From assembly GCA_023382135.1 (NCBI GenBank), contig JAMCQK010000146.1:1-14010 (forward strand): DNA of 14,010 nucleotides, written 5' to 3'. Position 1 is the first letter of the stretch; every line of letters begins with the position of its first letter. The stretch is from Deinococcus sp. (GTDB taxonomy: Bacteria; Deinococcota; Deinococci; Deinococcales; Thermaceae). The translations under genes and the position numbers were made by a program. Under the pieces are notes generated by a model, which was not told where the DNA came from, made no database searches, and saw nothing but the letters and a program-made list of their open reading frames with translations. This document shows positions 1-7,243 of this stretch, one piece after another.

Positions 1-1
1 C

Positions 2-925
2 GCCTATGAGATCCTGCAAGAAAAACTCGCCGCGGGAACATTGTATGTGCCATCGAACATCCCAGCCGTGGTCTGTATCCCAAAACCCCCGTTCTGGGGC
101 CGCCGGCCGGTGGAACAGTCCGAGCTAGATCTTGGCACCATTTCCCGCTACGTCAACAAGAACGCTCTTTTTCGCGGCCAGTGGGGCTTCAGGCGTGGAG
201 ATTCCGAGAAAGTTGAATATACGGAGAAGCTTGAGCGCAATGCCGAGCCAGTCTTCAAAGATTTGCTTGAACGCTCCCTCAAAGAGGGCTGGCTGCAACC
301 TGCTGTGGTCTACGGCTTCTGGCCAGCGGCTTCGGATAAGAATGACCTGATTGTCTTTGACCCGGAGACCGGCAAGGAAAAATTCCGCTTTAACTTTCCC
401 CGCCAGACGGGTAACCGCCACCTCTGCATCTCCGACTTCTTCCGCCCGCGCCACGCTGAACCAGTTGACGACGAGCAAAACTGGTTCCCCAAGACGGCCT
501 GGGAAAACGGCGCCAGGGACGTGCTTGGCGCGCAGGTGGTGACCATGGGCCGCAGGGCCTCTGAAGTAGCCGCCGAGCTTTTTGCCGGTGACAAGTACCA
601 GGAGTATCTGTACTTCCACGGCTTTGCGGTAGAGATGGCCGAGGCCTTGGCCGAGTACTGGCACAAGCGCATCCGGCAACAGCTGGGCATTGCCCAGGAC
701 GACGCCACCGACCTGCAAGAACTATTCAGGCAGGGCTACCAGGGAAGCCGCTACAGCTTTGGCTACCCGGCCTGCCCGCGGCTGGAAGACCAGAAGTACC
801 TGCAAGAGCTTTTGCAGTGGCAAGAGATAGGAGTGCAGCTTTCAGAGGAATTCCAACTGCACCCGGAGCAGTCCACCAGCGCCATTGTGGTGCACCACCC
901 GGCGGCGAAGTACTTTAACCTATAA
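2..925 (+). CDS. metH: Cobalamin-dependent methionine synthase, C-terminal part (partial)
   Basis: The reading frame is open to the left edge, so this is the last 307 residues of a much longer protein (MetH is usually about 1,200 residues). The visible part is the AdoMet-binding reactivation domain. Diagnostic stretches are an N-terminal VPSNIPAVVCIPKPPFWG, then GRRASEVAAELF, then the helix with EYLYFHGFAVEMAEALAEYWH, and the near-invariant SRYSFGYPACPRLEDQ, which corresponds to the SAM-contacting RPAPGYPACP segment of the E. coli enzyme. The end, HHPAAKYFNL, matches the family C-terminus. In the family, this domain binds AdoMet so that oxidised cob(II)alamin can be re-methylated; the whole enzyme moves a methyl group from 5-methyltetrahydrofolate to homocysteine in the cytosol. 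It lies near the SAM-riboswitch-controlled metY-metX pair, so the locus clusters methionine genes. The cobalamin and catalytic domains are outside the window. Confidence 0.95.
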   Translation, partial: AYEILQEKLAAGTLYVPSNIPAVVCIPKPPFWGRRPVEQSELDLGTISRYVNKNALFRGQWGFRRGDSEKVEYTEKLERNAEPVFKDLLERSLKEGWLQPAVVYGFWPAASDKNDLIVFDPETGKEKFRFNFPRQTGNRHLCISDFFRPRHAEPVDDEQNWFPKTAWENGARDVLGAQVVTMGRRASEVAAELFAGDKYQEYLYFHGFAVEMAEALAEYWHKRIRQQLGIAQDDATDLQELFRQGYQGSRYSFGYPACPRLEDQKYLQELLQWQEIGVQLSEEFQLHPEQSTSAIVVHHPAAKYFNL

Positions 926-955
926 ACATGAAGTGGTCTATTATACCGGCGGGGC

Positions 956-1515
956 TTGACTGGCTTATCCAAGGCCTTTTTGTTTTTCGGTGCCCTTTTT
1001 GCTTTTATGCTCGAGAACTTTCGCGAGAAAAAGGCAACAAGAGGCTGGCTAAACGGATTTATACGGGGACTTGGTTTCCGTCCCGAAGATGCGGGGCGGG
1101 AAGACGAACAACGCCGAATGGTTCAAGCGACTATTGAGGCAATTATGCGGTGTGTTAGCCGAGAAGAGGTAGCTTCTTCCGACTGGAATGCGATCATCCA
1201 AAAACCACTAATTGTGTCAAACTCGGAATCGCTGAGGATTGCCGTTCAACGCGCCATAGATGTTTTACCAAAGAGTAGTCTCGATGCTCTAATCGAACTT
1301 AAGCGGTCTTATGATGCCTTGGCATATTACCTGGACAATATCAACCGTTTTACGAATCGCGTATTTTGGACCTCTTGTTCGAAGTGCCCACTAAAGGTTT
1401 AAAGGTTGAGCCGCGTCAGCTCATAATCTTGAACTACTACAAGGATTGGCTGACAGGTCTTTTGACCGCTCTTGATTGGCGTAGAGATGCACGAATTTAC
1501 TTCAGGAGTCCTTAG
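956..1515 (+). pseudogene. Frameshifted hypothetical membrane-anchored protein
   Basis: I do not recognise a family. Reading from a TTG at 956 gives a short hydrophobic N-terminus (AFLFFGALFAFMLENF), then a soluble charged region up to about 1325. The open frame then runs out at 1402 in an unlikely tail (FWTSCSKCPLKV). The -1 frame from about 1325 continues in a much more protein-like way, LPGQYQPFYESRILDLLF, then LIILNYYKDWLTGLL, to a TAG at 1513. A one-base change near 1318-1335 is therefore likely. The upstream end is also uncertain: an ATG at 928, two bases after the metH stop, starts MKWSIIPAGLDWLIQGLF in the other frame and could join near 980 through a second compensating shift. Codons are more AT-rich than in neighbouring genes, which suggests transferred DNA that is decaying. 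It could instead be a sequencing error. Confidence 0.45.
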
Positions 1516-1651
1516 CGGCTTAGGCTTTATTGCTGGTAGGCGGCGATCAGCGGTGAGGTGCGCTGTTTCGTATTCCTGCAATAGGCATGTCTTTAGACAG
1601 CTTTACTCCGCTCCCCTTTGTTTAGAAAGATACCGGTGTGCCAATAACGGT

Positions 1652-1685
1652 CTGCCGAGACCCAGCAGAGGCTGAATCTCGGCAG
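1652..1685. terminator. Two-part hairpin past the cytochrome gene
   Basis: A perfect 9-bp inverted repeat (CTGCCGAGA at 1652-1660, TCTCGGCAG at 1677-1685) encloses a second 4-bp stem (CAGC 1663-1666, GCTG 1671-1674). It lies 21 bases beyond the minus-strand cytochrome stop, which is where a terminator would be expected. There is no clear T run on either strand, so Rho-independent termination is only inferred; RNA 3'-end protection is the alternative. Confidence 0.5.
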
Positions 1686-1706
1686 CGGGCAGAGAGCTGT
1701 GACAAG

Positions 1707-2837
1707 TTAACGAAGGGCGCTGATGGTGGTGAGCAGCACGTCGCGGGAGAACCTGGGATTGTGAGCACCGTAGCTGCCATCAGACTTGATCATCAGGTAG
1801 TTCCAACTGGCGCGCACAATTGGATTAGCGGTTGCATATACTTGCTTGCCACCAGGGGCTTCGCGAAACTCGGCCAGCGGGCTAGTGACCTCGCGGCCGT
1901 CGGTCAGCTTGACCTTCAATGCAATCTGTCCACCGGTGGTGCCGATGTCCACCAGGCTTTGAATGGTCCGTCCGTCAAGCGCAAAGTTGTCGGTGTACTT
2001 CGAGGTAGCGGCATCATAAGCCCGAACCACGGCGACCTTTTCTGCTGCGGCCAGTACCTTGCTCTGAACTGCCGCCTTCACCTGTCCGAGCAGATACTTG
2101 GTCGGCTGCTCGACGAACTCCTTATTCATATTTGGGCCGTGGCAGTTGGTGCAAACTTCCTTTGGCGGCTTGAAGGTGTGTGATTCTTGGTTAAGGCTCA
2201 TGTGGCAGGTAGCGCAGGCCCCGCCGGTGAAGGCAGCATGGGGTGAGATGCGGTCCTCAGTGTCATTCAGGAAAAAGACGTTTTTCCCGACAATGACATC
2301 ACCCTGGCTTGAGGCGTGCGGCCCCGTGTAGCGGCCTGGGTCCTCTGCGCTCCAGTTCACCCGTCCGTTGCGGGTGTTATGGCAGGTCATGCATAGAGCC
2401 CCCTCGCCAACGGCCGAAACAGCAAAGCCCGATGGCAGAAGTGGTGTGTCGTTCATCACCCGCAGGTCCTCGTTCTCGTCATGGCAGGTTGAGCAGGTAA
2501 CAGGGAGGGCCTTGTCCTTGGTTAGCCCAAGACTTGTGAGGTAGGCAACGTCGGCCTCTTTACCGTCGGGTCCTTTGATGTTGCCGGGATCCCCTTTCAG
2601 GAGTTGCGGCAACCAAGCGCGGAAACCCTGATCGCTATGGCAACGGGCACAATGAGCGGCCGATGCTTGCCGGACCTCCACCGTCGCGTTTACCAGGGAC
2701 GTTGTCTGATTATTGTGACTGCTGGTCTCCCATTGGCGCTTGATTGCTGATGTCTGCGAAACAACGAAACCTCCTAGAGCAAGCACAAGCAGTATCACGC
2801 GTAGCCTGTTTTCCCCTTTTCCCCTAAGAAATTTCAT
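1707..2837 (-). CDS. Membrane-anchored pentaheme c-type cytochrome
   Basis: Five CxxCH haem-attachment motifs are visible (numbering from the GTG at 2846): CARCH 66-70, CSTCH 118-122, CMTCH 152-156, CATCH 211-215 and CTNCH 232-236. Residues 14-30 form a hydrophobic segment after a basic N-terminus, so the protein is exported or anchored outside the membrane; covalent haem attachment takes place there. The last 140 residues lack CxxCH but end in SDGSYGAHNPRFSRDVLL, a D-S-x-G-x-HNP pattern typical of multihaem cytochromes of the NrfA and related type, where the His serves as a distal ligand. The role is presumably electron transfer; the partner and substrate are not evident and no oxidoreductase is adjacent. 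The start is ambiguous: the GTG at 2846 follows AAAGGA by 3 bases, and the ATG at 2837 follows GAGG by 3. I prefer the ATG (376 residues). Confidence 0.85.
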   Translation of the reverse strand: MKFLRGKGENRLRVILLVLALGGFVVSQTSAIKRQWETSSHNNQTTSLVNATVEVRQASAAHCARCHSDQGFRAWLPQLLKGDPGNIKGPDGKEADVAYLTSLGLTKDKALPVTCSTCHDENEDLRVMNDTPLLPSGFAVSAVGEGALCMTCHNTRNGRVNWSAEDPGRYTGPHASSQGDVIVGKNVFFLNDTEDRISPHAAFTGGACATCHMSLNQESHTFKPPKEVCTNCHGPNMNKEFVEQPTKYLLGQVKAAVQSKVLAAAEKVAVVRAYDAATSKYTDNFALDGRTIQSLVDIGTTGGQIALKVKLTDGREVTSPLAEFREAPGGKQVYATANPIVRASWNYLMIKSDGSYGAHNPRFSRDVLLTTISALR

Positions 2838-2855
2838 AGTCCTCACCAGTCCTTT

Positions 2856-2871
2856 CGTGAAATATGTTACA
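2856..2871. promoter_or_regulatory. Possible CRP/FNR-family binding site
   Basis: CGTGA - AATATG - TTACA matches the CRP-type half-site arrangement TGTGA-N6-TCACA with one mismatch per half. It sits within 35 bases of the cytochrome start, in an AT-rich stretch (2860-2895) that probably also contains the promoter. Redox or nutrient control of a cytochrome by a CRP/FNR regulator would be usual, but a single site read by eye is weak evidence. Confidence 0.25.
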
Positions 2872-2995
2872 TAATTATTATTGCAAAGTTATGGACAAAT
2901 GTCCCGCCGCTTTCTGCTATCAGTCGATTTTCGAGTGGAGGAATGTTGAGGTAGGGAAATAGCTTCGTATTAACCCTTGTTTAAACCAAAAAGGA

Positions 2996-3338
2996 AGATT
3001 CCCCGCTTTGTTCAGAACGACATCATAGGCTCCTCGCTACAATCGGAATGATAAGGGTGAAGCAGTGTCATGCGGAGCCTTTCGACAGCGCTCAGTGTGA
3101 ACTTCGCAAAACATTTCTCCTTGCGCCCACCGAGAAATTGCCTGCCATTGAGCAGCAATAGATCCTTTGCCCCGCTTCGTTCAGAATGACACAGCCGGGT
3201 CTCGTCCCGAGCAACCCACCCTGTCATCCCAAGCTTGTCGCTCAGCCTGAAGGGCTAGTTGTAGTTCGGGATCTCTCTTTACCCCTCAACCTAAATTAAG
3301 ACCAAACGCGAGATTTCTCGCTTCGCTCGAAATAACAA
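2996..3338. repeat. Cluster of degenerate intergenic repeats
   Basis: At least six diverged copies of one short repeat type stand in both orientations. The ideal form is roughly GTCATTCTGAGCGAAGCGAA followed by AATCT. Copies: 2996-3022 (minus), 3027-3052 (minus), 3066-3093 (plus, TCGACAGCGCTCAG variant), 3160-3190 (minus), 3222-3274 (plus) and 3309-3338 (minus). Translated, they give the familiar spurious peptides CHSERS and VISSEARNL seen in many unrelated genomes, so the short ORFs here are not genes. Each copy has an imperfect palindromic core. Another copy lies at 12606-12632. The stretch 2872-2995 just left of the cluster is AT-rich, and I see nothing else in it. Confidence 0.7.
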
Positions 3339-3352
3339 AGGTGTGCGGGGCA

Positions 3353-3381
3353 TTGACAGGCCCATGGTCCGCACCTAAACT
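3353..3381 (+). promoter_or_regulatory. Sigma70-type promoter of the metYX transcript
   Basis: A perfect -35 TTGACA (3353-3358) is separated by exactly 17 bases from TAAACT (3376-3381, four of six consensus positions). Transcription would start near 3388, about 33 bases before the riboswitch aptamer, a good geometry for a SAM-controlled leader. Confidence 0.75.
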
Positions 3382-3420
3382 CTTTTTATCCGCGCTGGGG
3401 CGCGGCCACAAACAAAAACG

Positions 3421-3562
3421 TTCTCTTATCCAGAGCGGCGGAGGGATTCGGCCCTGCGATGCCGCGGCAACCGGCGGAAATAGTTGGTCATCATCAACAA
3501 CTTTCCGCGCTTGGTGCCAAGTCCGACCCAGGCGGGGGAAACGCCTGGGGTAGATGAGAGAA
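3421..3562 (+). ncRNA. SAM-I riboswitch (S-box) aptamer
   Basis: All conserved blocks of the SAM-I aptamer appear in order. These are the P1 5' strand TTCTCT (3421-3426) with CTTATCCAGAG, GGCGGAGGGATTCGGCCC, GATGCCGCGGCAACC, a P3 arm (GCGGAAA and TTTCCGC around a CAAC-containing loop), GGTGCCAAGTCC, a strong P4 hairpin (CCCAGGCG / CGCCTGGG) and GATGAGAGAA closing P1 (AGAGAA 3557-3562). In the family, SAM binding stabilises P1 and switches the downstream expression platform off. It precedes metY-metX and follows a near-consensus promoter, so the pair should be repressed when SAM is plentiful. Confidence 0.97.
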
Positions 3563-3789
3563 GGGAAAAGCCTAAACTTAAGGCCCCCTTCCAGATTCAA
3601 GAGAGAACGAATCGGGATGGGGGTTTTGATTCTCTTCAAAACTCCTGCCCAGCCGGAAAATTTTACGGCTTAGATGTCTCGTTCTGAGTTGCTGCGAGCT
3701 GCTGAAGACAGGCTCCCAGAAACTCGGAATGGCATAGATAAGCGGCAAAATTTCCCAGCGCCCCAAATTCGATGCGGTAGGAGAGAGTT
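3563..3789 (+). promoter_or_regulatory. Riboswitch expression platform / metY leader
   Basis: This 227-base leader joins aptamer to start codon and holds several stems. A fully paired 10-bp hairpin (GGGGTTTTGA 3620-3629 with TCAAAACTCC 3636-3645, one G-U) has the six-base loop TTCTCT (3630-3635), identical to the P1 5' strand and complementary to the P1 3' strand AGAGAA (3557-3562). A second AGAGAA occurs at 3602-3607. An 11-bp stem with two G-U pairs joins 3680-3690 to 3721-3731, with an inner GAGC/GCTC pair. Mutually exclusive pairing of P1 and the 3620-3645 hairpin is therefore possible. No long T run follows that hairpin, so I cannot tell termination from translational or Rho-linked control. 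The ribosome site AGGAG (3779-3783) lies six bases before the ATG. Confidence 0.5.
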
Positions 3790-5091
3790 ATGTCAGAGAA
3801 AAAATTGGCGTTCGAGACCTTGCAGCTTCATGCCGGCTATACCGCGGATCCCACCACGGGGGCGCGCCAAGTTCCGGTCTACGCGACTACCAGTTACCAG
3901 TTTAGGGATGCCGACCACGCGGCCAAACTGTTTGGCTTGCAGGAGTTCGGCAACATCTACACGCGCATCATGAACCCCACCACCGATGTGCTGGAAAAAC
4001 GCATCGCCGCTTTAGAAGCCGGGGCGGCCGCGCTGGCAACAAGCTCGGGTCACGCCGCTCAGTTTTTGGCTTTTACTAATATTGCCAGGGCGGGCGACAA
4101 TATTGTCTCGACACCGAACTTGTACGGCGGAAGCTGGAACCAACTAAAGGTTACGCTGCCCAGGCTGGGGATTGAGACGCGTTTTACCAGTAGGGCGGAG
4201 ACGCCAGAGGACTTTCTTAAGCTGACCGATGCCAAGACCAGGGCCTGGTTTCTTGAGTCGGTGGGCAACCCTGCTTTGAATATCCCGGACTTTGAACCCA
4301 TTGCCCAAGCGGCCAAGCAAGCGGGGGTGGCGCTCCTGGTGGACAACACCTTTGGCCAGGGAGGTTATCTGTTCCGCCCGATTGAGTGGGGCGCTAACGT
4401 GGTAACGCATTCGGCGACCAAGTGGATTGGCGGACATGGTGCGGCCATCGCGGGACTTATTGTGGACGCCGGAAACTTTGACTGGGATAACGGACGATAT
4501 CCGCTCGTTACCGAGCCGCAGCCCGGGTATCACGGCCTGAAAGCCACTGAAGCCTTCGGCAACCTGGCGTTCATTTTGAAAGCGCGGGTGGACGGGTTGC
4601 GCGACCAGGGTCAGTGCCTGGGGCCGTTTGAGGCGTTTTTGCTTTTGCTGGGCCTCGAGACCCTCTCTCTTCGCTCCGAGAGACACGTTGAGAATTCACT
4701 GCAACTTTCCCACTGGCTTTCCGAGCAGCCCGAGGTGGCGTGGGTTAACTACCCGGGCCTGGAAGGCCACCCTTCTTACACCAAGGCGCAAAAGTACTTT
4801 GGGGGCAAGCCTGGCTCGGTGCTTACCTTCGGCCTGAAGCAGGGTTACCAGGCGGCTAAACAATTTATCAACCGCCTGCAACTGGTCTCCCACGTGGCGA
4901 ACGTAGGCGACACCCGCACGCTGGCCATTCACCCGGCCTCTACCACCCACTCGCAGCTTTCAGCGCAGGAGCAGGTGCTGGCGGGGGTCAGCCCGGAGTT
5001 GGTGCGGATCTCGGTGGGCCTCGAGGCCCTCTCTGATATTCAAGCCGATATCAAAGACGCCTTCAGAGCGGCAAACTCAGTGGTGGTCTAA
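3790..5091 (+). CDS. metY: O-acetylhomoserine sulfhydrylase (PLP-dependent)
   Basis: This 433-residue Cys/Met-metabolism PLP enzyme has the usual MetY length. It shows the PLP-lysine motif VVTHSATKW with Lys211, the phosphate-contacting YTRIMNPTTDVLEKRIAALE near residues 57-76, SSGHAAQ at 85-91, LVDNTFGQGGYLFRP at 183-197, and the C-terminal HPASTTHSQL and RISVGLE. The family condenses O-acyl-homoserine with sulfide to give homocysteine in the cytosol. A separate transsulfuration gene (cystathionine gamma-synthase) would be shorter, near 380-400 residues, and usually lacks the long insertion. Start: ATG with AGGAG six bases upstream. It is the first gene after the SAM-I riboswitch, and metX follows after 4 bases, so the two are one operon supplying homocysteine to MetH. 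Confidence 0.95.
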   Translation: MSEKKLAFETLQLHAGYTADPTTGARQVPVYATTSYQFRDADHAAKLFGLQEFGNIYTRIMNPTTDVLEKRIAALEAGAAALATSSGHAAQFLAFTNIARAGDNIVSTPNLYGGSWNQLKVTLPRLGIETRFTSRAETPEDFLKLTDAKTRAWFLESVGNPALNIPDFEPIAQAAKQAGVALLVDNTFGQGGYLFRPIEWGANVVTHSATKWIGGHGAAIAGLIVDAGNFDWDNGRYPLVTEPQPGYHGLKATEAFGNLAFILKARVDGLRDQGQCLGPFEAFLLLLGLETLSLRSERHVENSLQLSHWLSEQPEVAWVNYPGLEGHPSYTKAQKYFGGKPGSVLTFGLKQGYQAAKQFINRLQLVSHVANVGDTRTLAIHPASTTHSQLSAQEQVLAGVSPELVRISVGLEALSDIQADIKDAFRAANSVVV

Positions 5092-5095
5092 AACT

Positions 5096-6241
5096 ATGGA
5101 AGGAACTTTGGTCTACGAAGCCTGGGGGGATCACGGCGCGCTCCTGATCAAACCCCCCAGGAGCCGTGGCCGTGTCGCGCCCCCCGAGCCGCGTTCCCTG
5201 GTGCTGGAAAAACAGCAAGGCTTCACCCTGGAGCTTGGCGGAGAGCTTCCCGAGGTTCAACTAGCCTTCGAGACCTATGGCACCCTTTCGGCTTCAGGGG
5301 ACAATGCGGTGCTGGTTTTTCACGCGCTTACCGGAAGCGCGCACCTGGCGGGCACCTATACGGAAGAAACCCTGCAGGCGCTTTCTCCGTTAAATCAAGC
5401 TTTTGGGCCCGAGGGCTGGTGGGACCAGTTGGTAGGTCCGGGCCGCCTGCTAGACCCTGGCAAACATTACGTGATCTGTGCTAACCATGTGGGGAGCTGC
5501 TATGGCAGTACCGGCACGCTTTCGATAGATCCGCGAACCGGCCAGGCTTACGGCAAGAATTTTCCTCAACTGACCGTGCGAGACCTGGCCAAACTCCAAG
5601 CCAAGCTGGTCGAGCAGCTTGGTGTCAAGAAGGTGACTGTGCTTGGCGGCAGCCTGGGCGGCATGGTGGCGCTTGAATTCGCTCTCCTGTTCCCTGAGCG
5701 GGTGGCAAAGCTGGTCGTGCTGGCGGCCCCGGCGGTGCACAGCCCCTGGGCCAGGGCCTTCAACCGCCTTTCGCGCGAAGCAATCCTTTCAGACGCCGGC
5801 TACTTGAGCGGCGAGTACCTGAAGCAGCCCGCAGGCTTGCAGATGGCGCGCGCCATCGCCATGCTTTCATACCGCTCCCCCAGCTCATTCATCGCGCGCT
5901 GGGGGGATGAGCCGGAACTGGGGGAAAGCTACCTGATCTACCAGGGCGAAAAGTTCGCACGCCGCTTTGACGCCAATGCCTACCTGGTGCTCTCGAACGC
6001 CATGGACACCCATGACGTGGGCCGGGGCCGCGGCGGAATCGAAGCCGCGCTGGCGCCGTTGGTGGGCCTGCCGTCGCTGTTTGTGGGGATCGATACCGAT
6101 ATTCTGTACACGGCACCAGAAGTACGCGAGCTTGCCAGGATGTCTGGTGGCCGCTATGCCGAGATTACCAGCCCCCACGGGCACGATTCTTTCCTGATCG
6201 AGACCGACCAGGTGGAGCGGATCCTGGAGGGGTTTATCTAA
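5096..6241 (+). CDS. metX: Homoserine O-acetyltransferase (MetX type)
   Basis: This is an alpha/beta-hydrolase-fold acyltransferase of 381 residues. The nucleophile elbow is GGSLGG with Ser186, the acid is Asp335 in GIDTDILYT, and the base is His363 in SPHGHDSFLIE. Other MetX hallmarks are HALTGSAHLAG (76-86), ANHVGSCYGSTGTLSIDP (129-146) and AMDTHDVGRGRGG (302-314). It activates homoserine by O-acylation, probably with acetyl-CoA. MetX enzymes can use succinyl-CoA instead, and I do not assign the acyl donor with certainty. The 40-residue N-terminal extension (AWGDHGALLIKPPRS) resembles the Thermus enzyme, which supports the ATG at 5096 although no clear ribosome site precedes it. Only 4 bases separate it from metY, so translational coupling and shared SAM control are likely. 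Confidence 0.93.
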   Translation: MEGTLVYEAWGDHGALLIKPPRSRGRVAPPEPRSLVLEKQQGFTLELGGELPEVQLAFETYGTLSASGDNAVLVFHALTGSAHLAGTYTEETLQALSPLNQAFGPEGWWDQLVGPGRLLDPGKHYVICANHVGSCYGSTGTLSIDPRTGQAYGKNFPQLTVRDLAKLQAKLVEQLGVKKVTVLGGSLGGMVALEFALLFPERVAKLVVLAAPAVHSPWARAFNRLSREAILSDAGYLSGEYLKQPAGLQMARAIAMLSYRSPSSFIARWGDEPELGESYLIYQGEKFARRFDANAYLVLSNAMDTHDVGRGRGGIEAALAPLVGLPSLFVGIDTDILYTAPEVRELARMSGGRYAEITSPHGHDSFLIETDQVERILEGFI

Positions 6242-6285
6242 AATCCTGAACTAGCAGGCGCATCTCCGGCCGGCTGAGCGTGCAT

Positions 6286-6291
6286 GATAAT
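6286..6291 (+). promoter_or_regulatory. Candidate -10 box for a leaderless ppiC transcript
   Basis: GATAAT (five of six TATAAT positions) ends seven bases before the ATG at 6299, the distance typical of leaderless genes in Deinococcota. There is no Shine-Dalgarno before either ATG and no convincing -35 at 16-18 bases. This argues for ATG 6299 as the start and for ppiC being partly independent of the metYX transcript. Confidence 0.4.
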
Positions 6292-6298
6292 ATGGCGC

Positions 6299-7231
6299 AT
6301 GCGCAAAATTTTCTTGCTCAGTGTGGTTTTTATCGGGCTGGCAATGGCCCAAGGTTCCGATCCGGTGGTGGCCGAAGTGGGTAAGGCCAAGATTACGCTC
6401 AGCCAGTTCAACTTGCAGTGGACCCTGTTTGTGCGCCAGGAGCTGGACAATCAAGGGATTCCTTTTAGCCCGGAGACGGAGGCCGGTTACCAGCAGTACA
6501 AACCCGAGTTCCTGGCCCGGCTGGCCCAAGACCAGGCCGTAATTAACTGGGCTGAGCGCAAGGGCCTGGGGGCTAAGCCGGACGAGGTGGAGGCCTCGCT
6601 AGCGGAGACCAAGGCCAGTTTTCCCAGTGAAGAGGAGTTTGCCAAAGCGCTCGATGACGCGGGGATCCCAAGCCTCGAGACCTACAAGCAGTTGCTCTAT
6701 GCAGCACTGACCTATAACGCTTACATCCGCTCGCTGCTGCCAAACATCAAAATCAGCGAAGCTTCGCTCAGGTCGCTTTATTACCTGTACCGCTTTGAGC
6801 TCGCGTTGCCGGAAAAGTTCTGTGCCTCGCATATCTTGCTGAACACCAAGGAAGAGGCCGCCAAGCTGCTGGCGCGGCTCGCCAAGGGGGAGAAGTTCGA
6901 GGCGCTGGCCAAGGAGTTTTCCCAGGATCCGGGAAGCCGCGAAGAGGGGGGCTTGCTTGGCTGCCAGCCGCGCGGGACCTACGTACCGGAGTTTGAAACC
7001 GCCCTGCGAAAGTTGAAACCGGGAGAGATCACCAAAACGCCGGTGCAAAGTAAGTTCGGCTTTCATATCATCCGGCTGGAAAAAGTTGAGCCCGCCGGCT
7101 ACCGCTCACTTGATTCCGTTCGCGAAGGGCTGACCGGCCAGCTTACGCGCCTAGTGCTGCAAAAGCTGGTGGCCCGTTATGCGGAAATGGAAGGCGTCAA
7201 GCTCTACCCGGAGAATCTGGGCGGCAGCTAG
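6299..7231 (+). CDS. Secreted parvulin-type peptidyl-prolyl isomerase (PpiC/PrsA/SurA-like)
   Basis: From ATG 6299 the protein has 310 residues and begins with a textbook signal peptide, MRKIFLLSVVFIGLAMAQG, cleaved near residue 18. Residues 20-150 form a SurA/PrsA-like chaperone region (VAEVGKAKITLSQFN). The parvulin domain lies at about 174-264: CASHILL (His178), FSQDPGSREEGGLLGC, RGTYVPEFETALRKLKPGE and SKFGFHIIRLE. It would assist folding of exported proteins by isomerising X-Pro bonds in the periplasm. An alternative ATG at 6284 would add MIIWR ahead of the signal peptide and overlaps the putative -10 box, so I reject it. Odd: Cys175 and Cys222 sit at the edges of the active-site region, the latter where the GGDLGW motif usually has an aromatic residue. 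It lies 57 bases after metX, and the next gene converges on it. Confidence 0.88.
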   Translation: MRKIFLLSVVFIGLAMAQGSDPVVAEVGKAKITLSQFNLQWTLFVRQELDNQGIPFSPETEAGYQQYKPEFLARLAQDQAVINWAERKGLGAKPDEVEASLAETKASFPSEEEFAKALDDAGIPSLETYKQLLYAALTYNAYIRSLLPNIKISEASLRSLYYLYRFELALPEKFCASHILLNTKEEAAKLLARLAKGEKFEALAKEFSQDPGSREEGGLLGCQPRGTYVPEFETALRKLKPGEITKTPVQSKFGFHIIRLEKVEPAGYRSLDSVREGLTGQLTRLVLQKLVARYAEMEGVKLYPENLGGS

Positions 7232-7243
7232 TTCTTTTGTTGG

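Noticed and set aside
1472..1675. 67-residue plus-strand frame after the frameshifted gene
   Set aside because: No ribosome site, no recognisable pattern, and it runs into the cytochrome-side hairpin.
3012..3227. Minus-strand 71-residue frame with CHSERSGAKDLLLL
   Set aside because: It is a translation of the intergenic repeats, a familiar false gene call.
3286..3639. Minus-strand 117-residue frame with VISSEARNL
   Set aside because: It combines repeat sequence with the complement of the SAM riboswitch and promoter; not a gene.
4144..4686. Minus-strand 180-residue frame inside metY
   Set aside because: Shadow of a strong GC-rich coding sequence; low-complexity composition and no recognisable motif.
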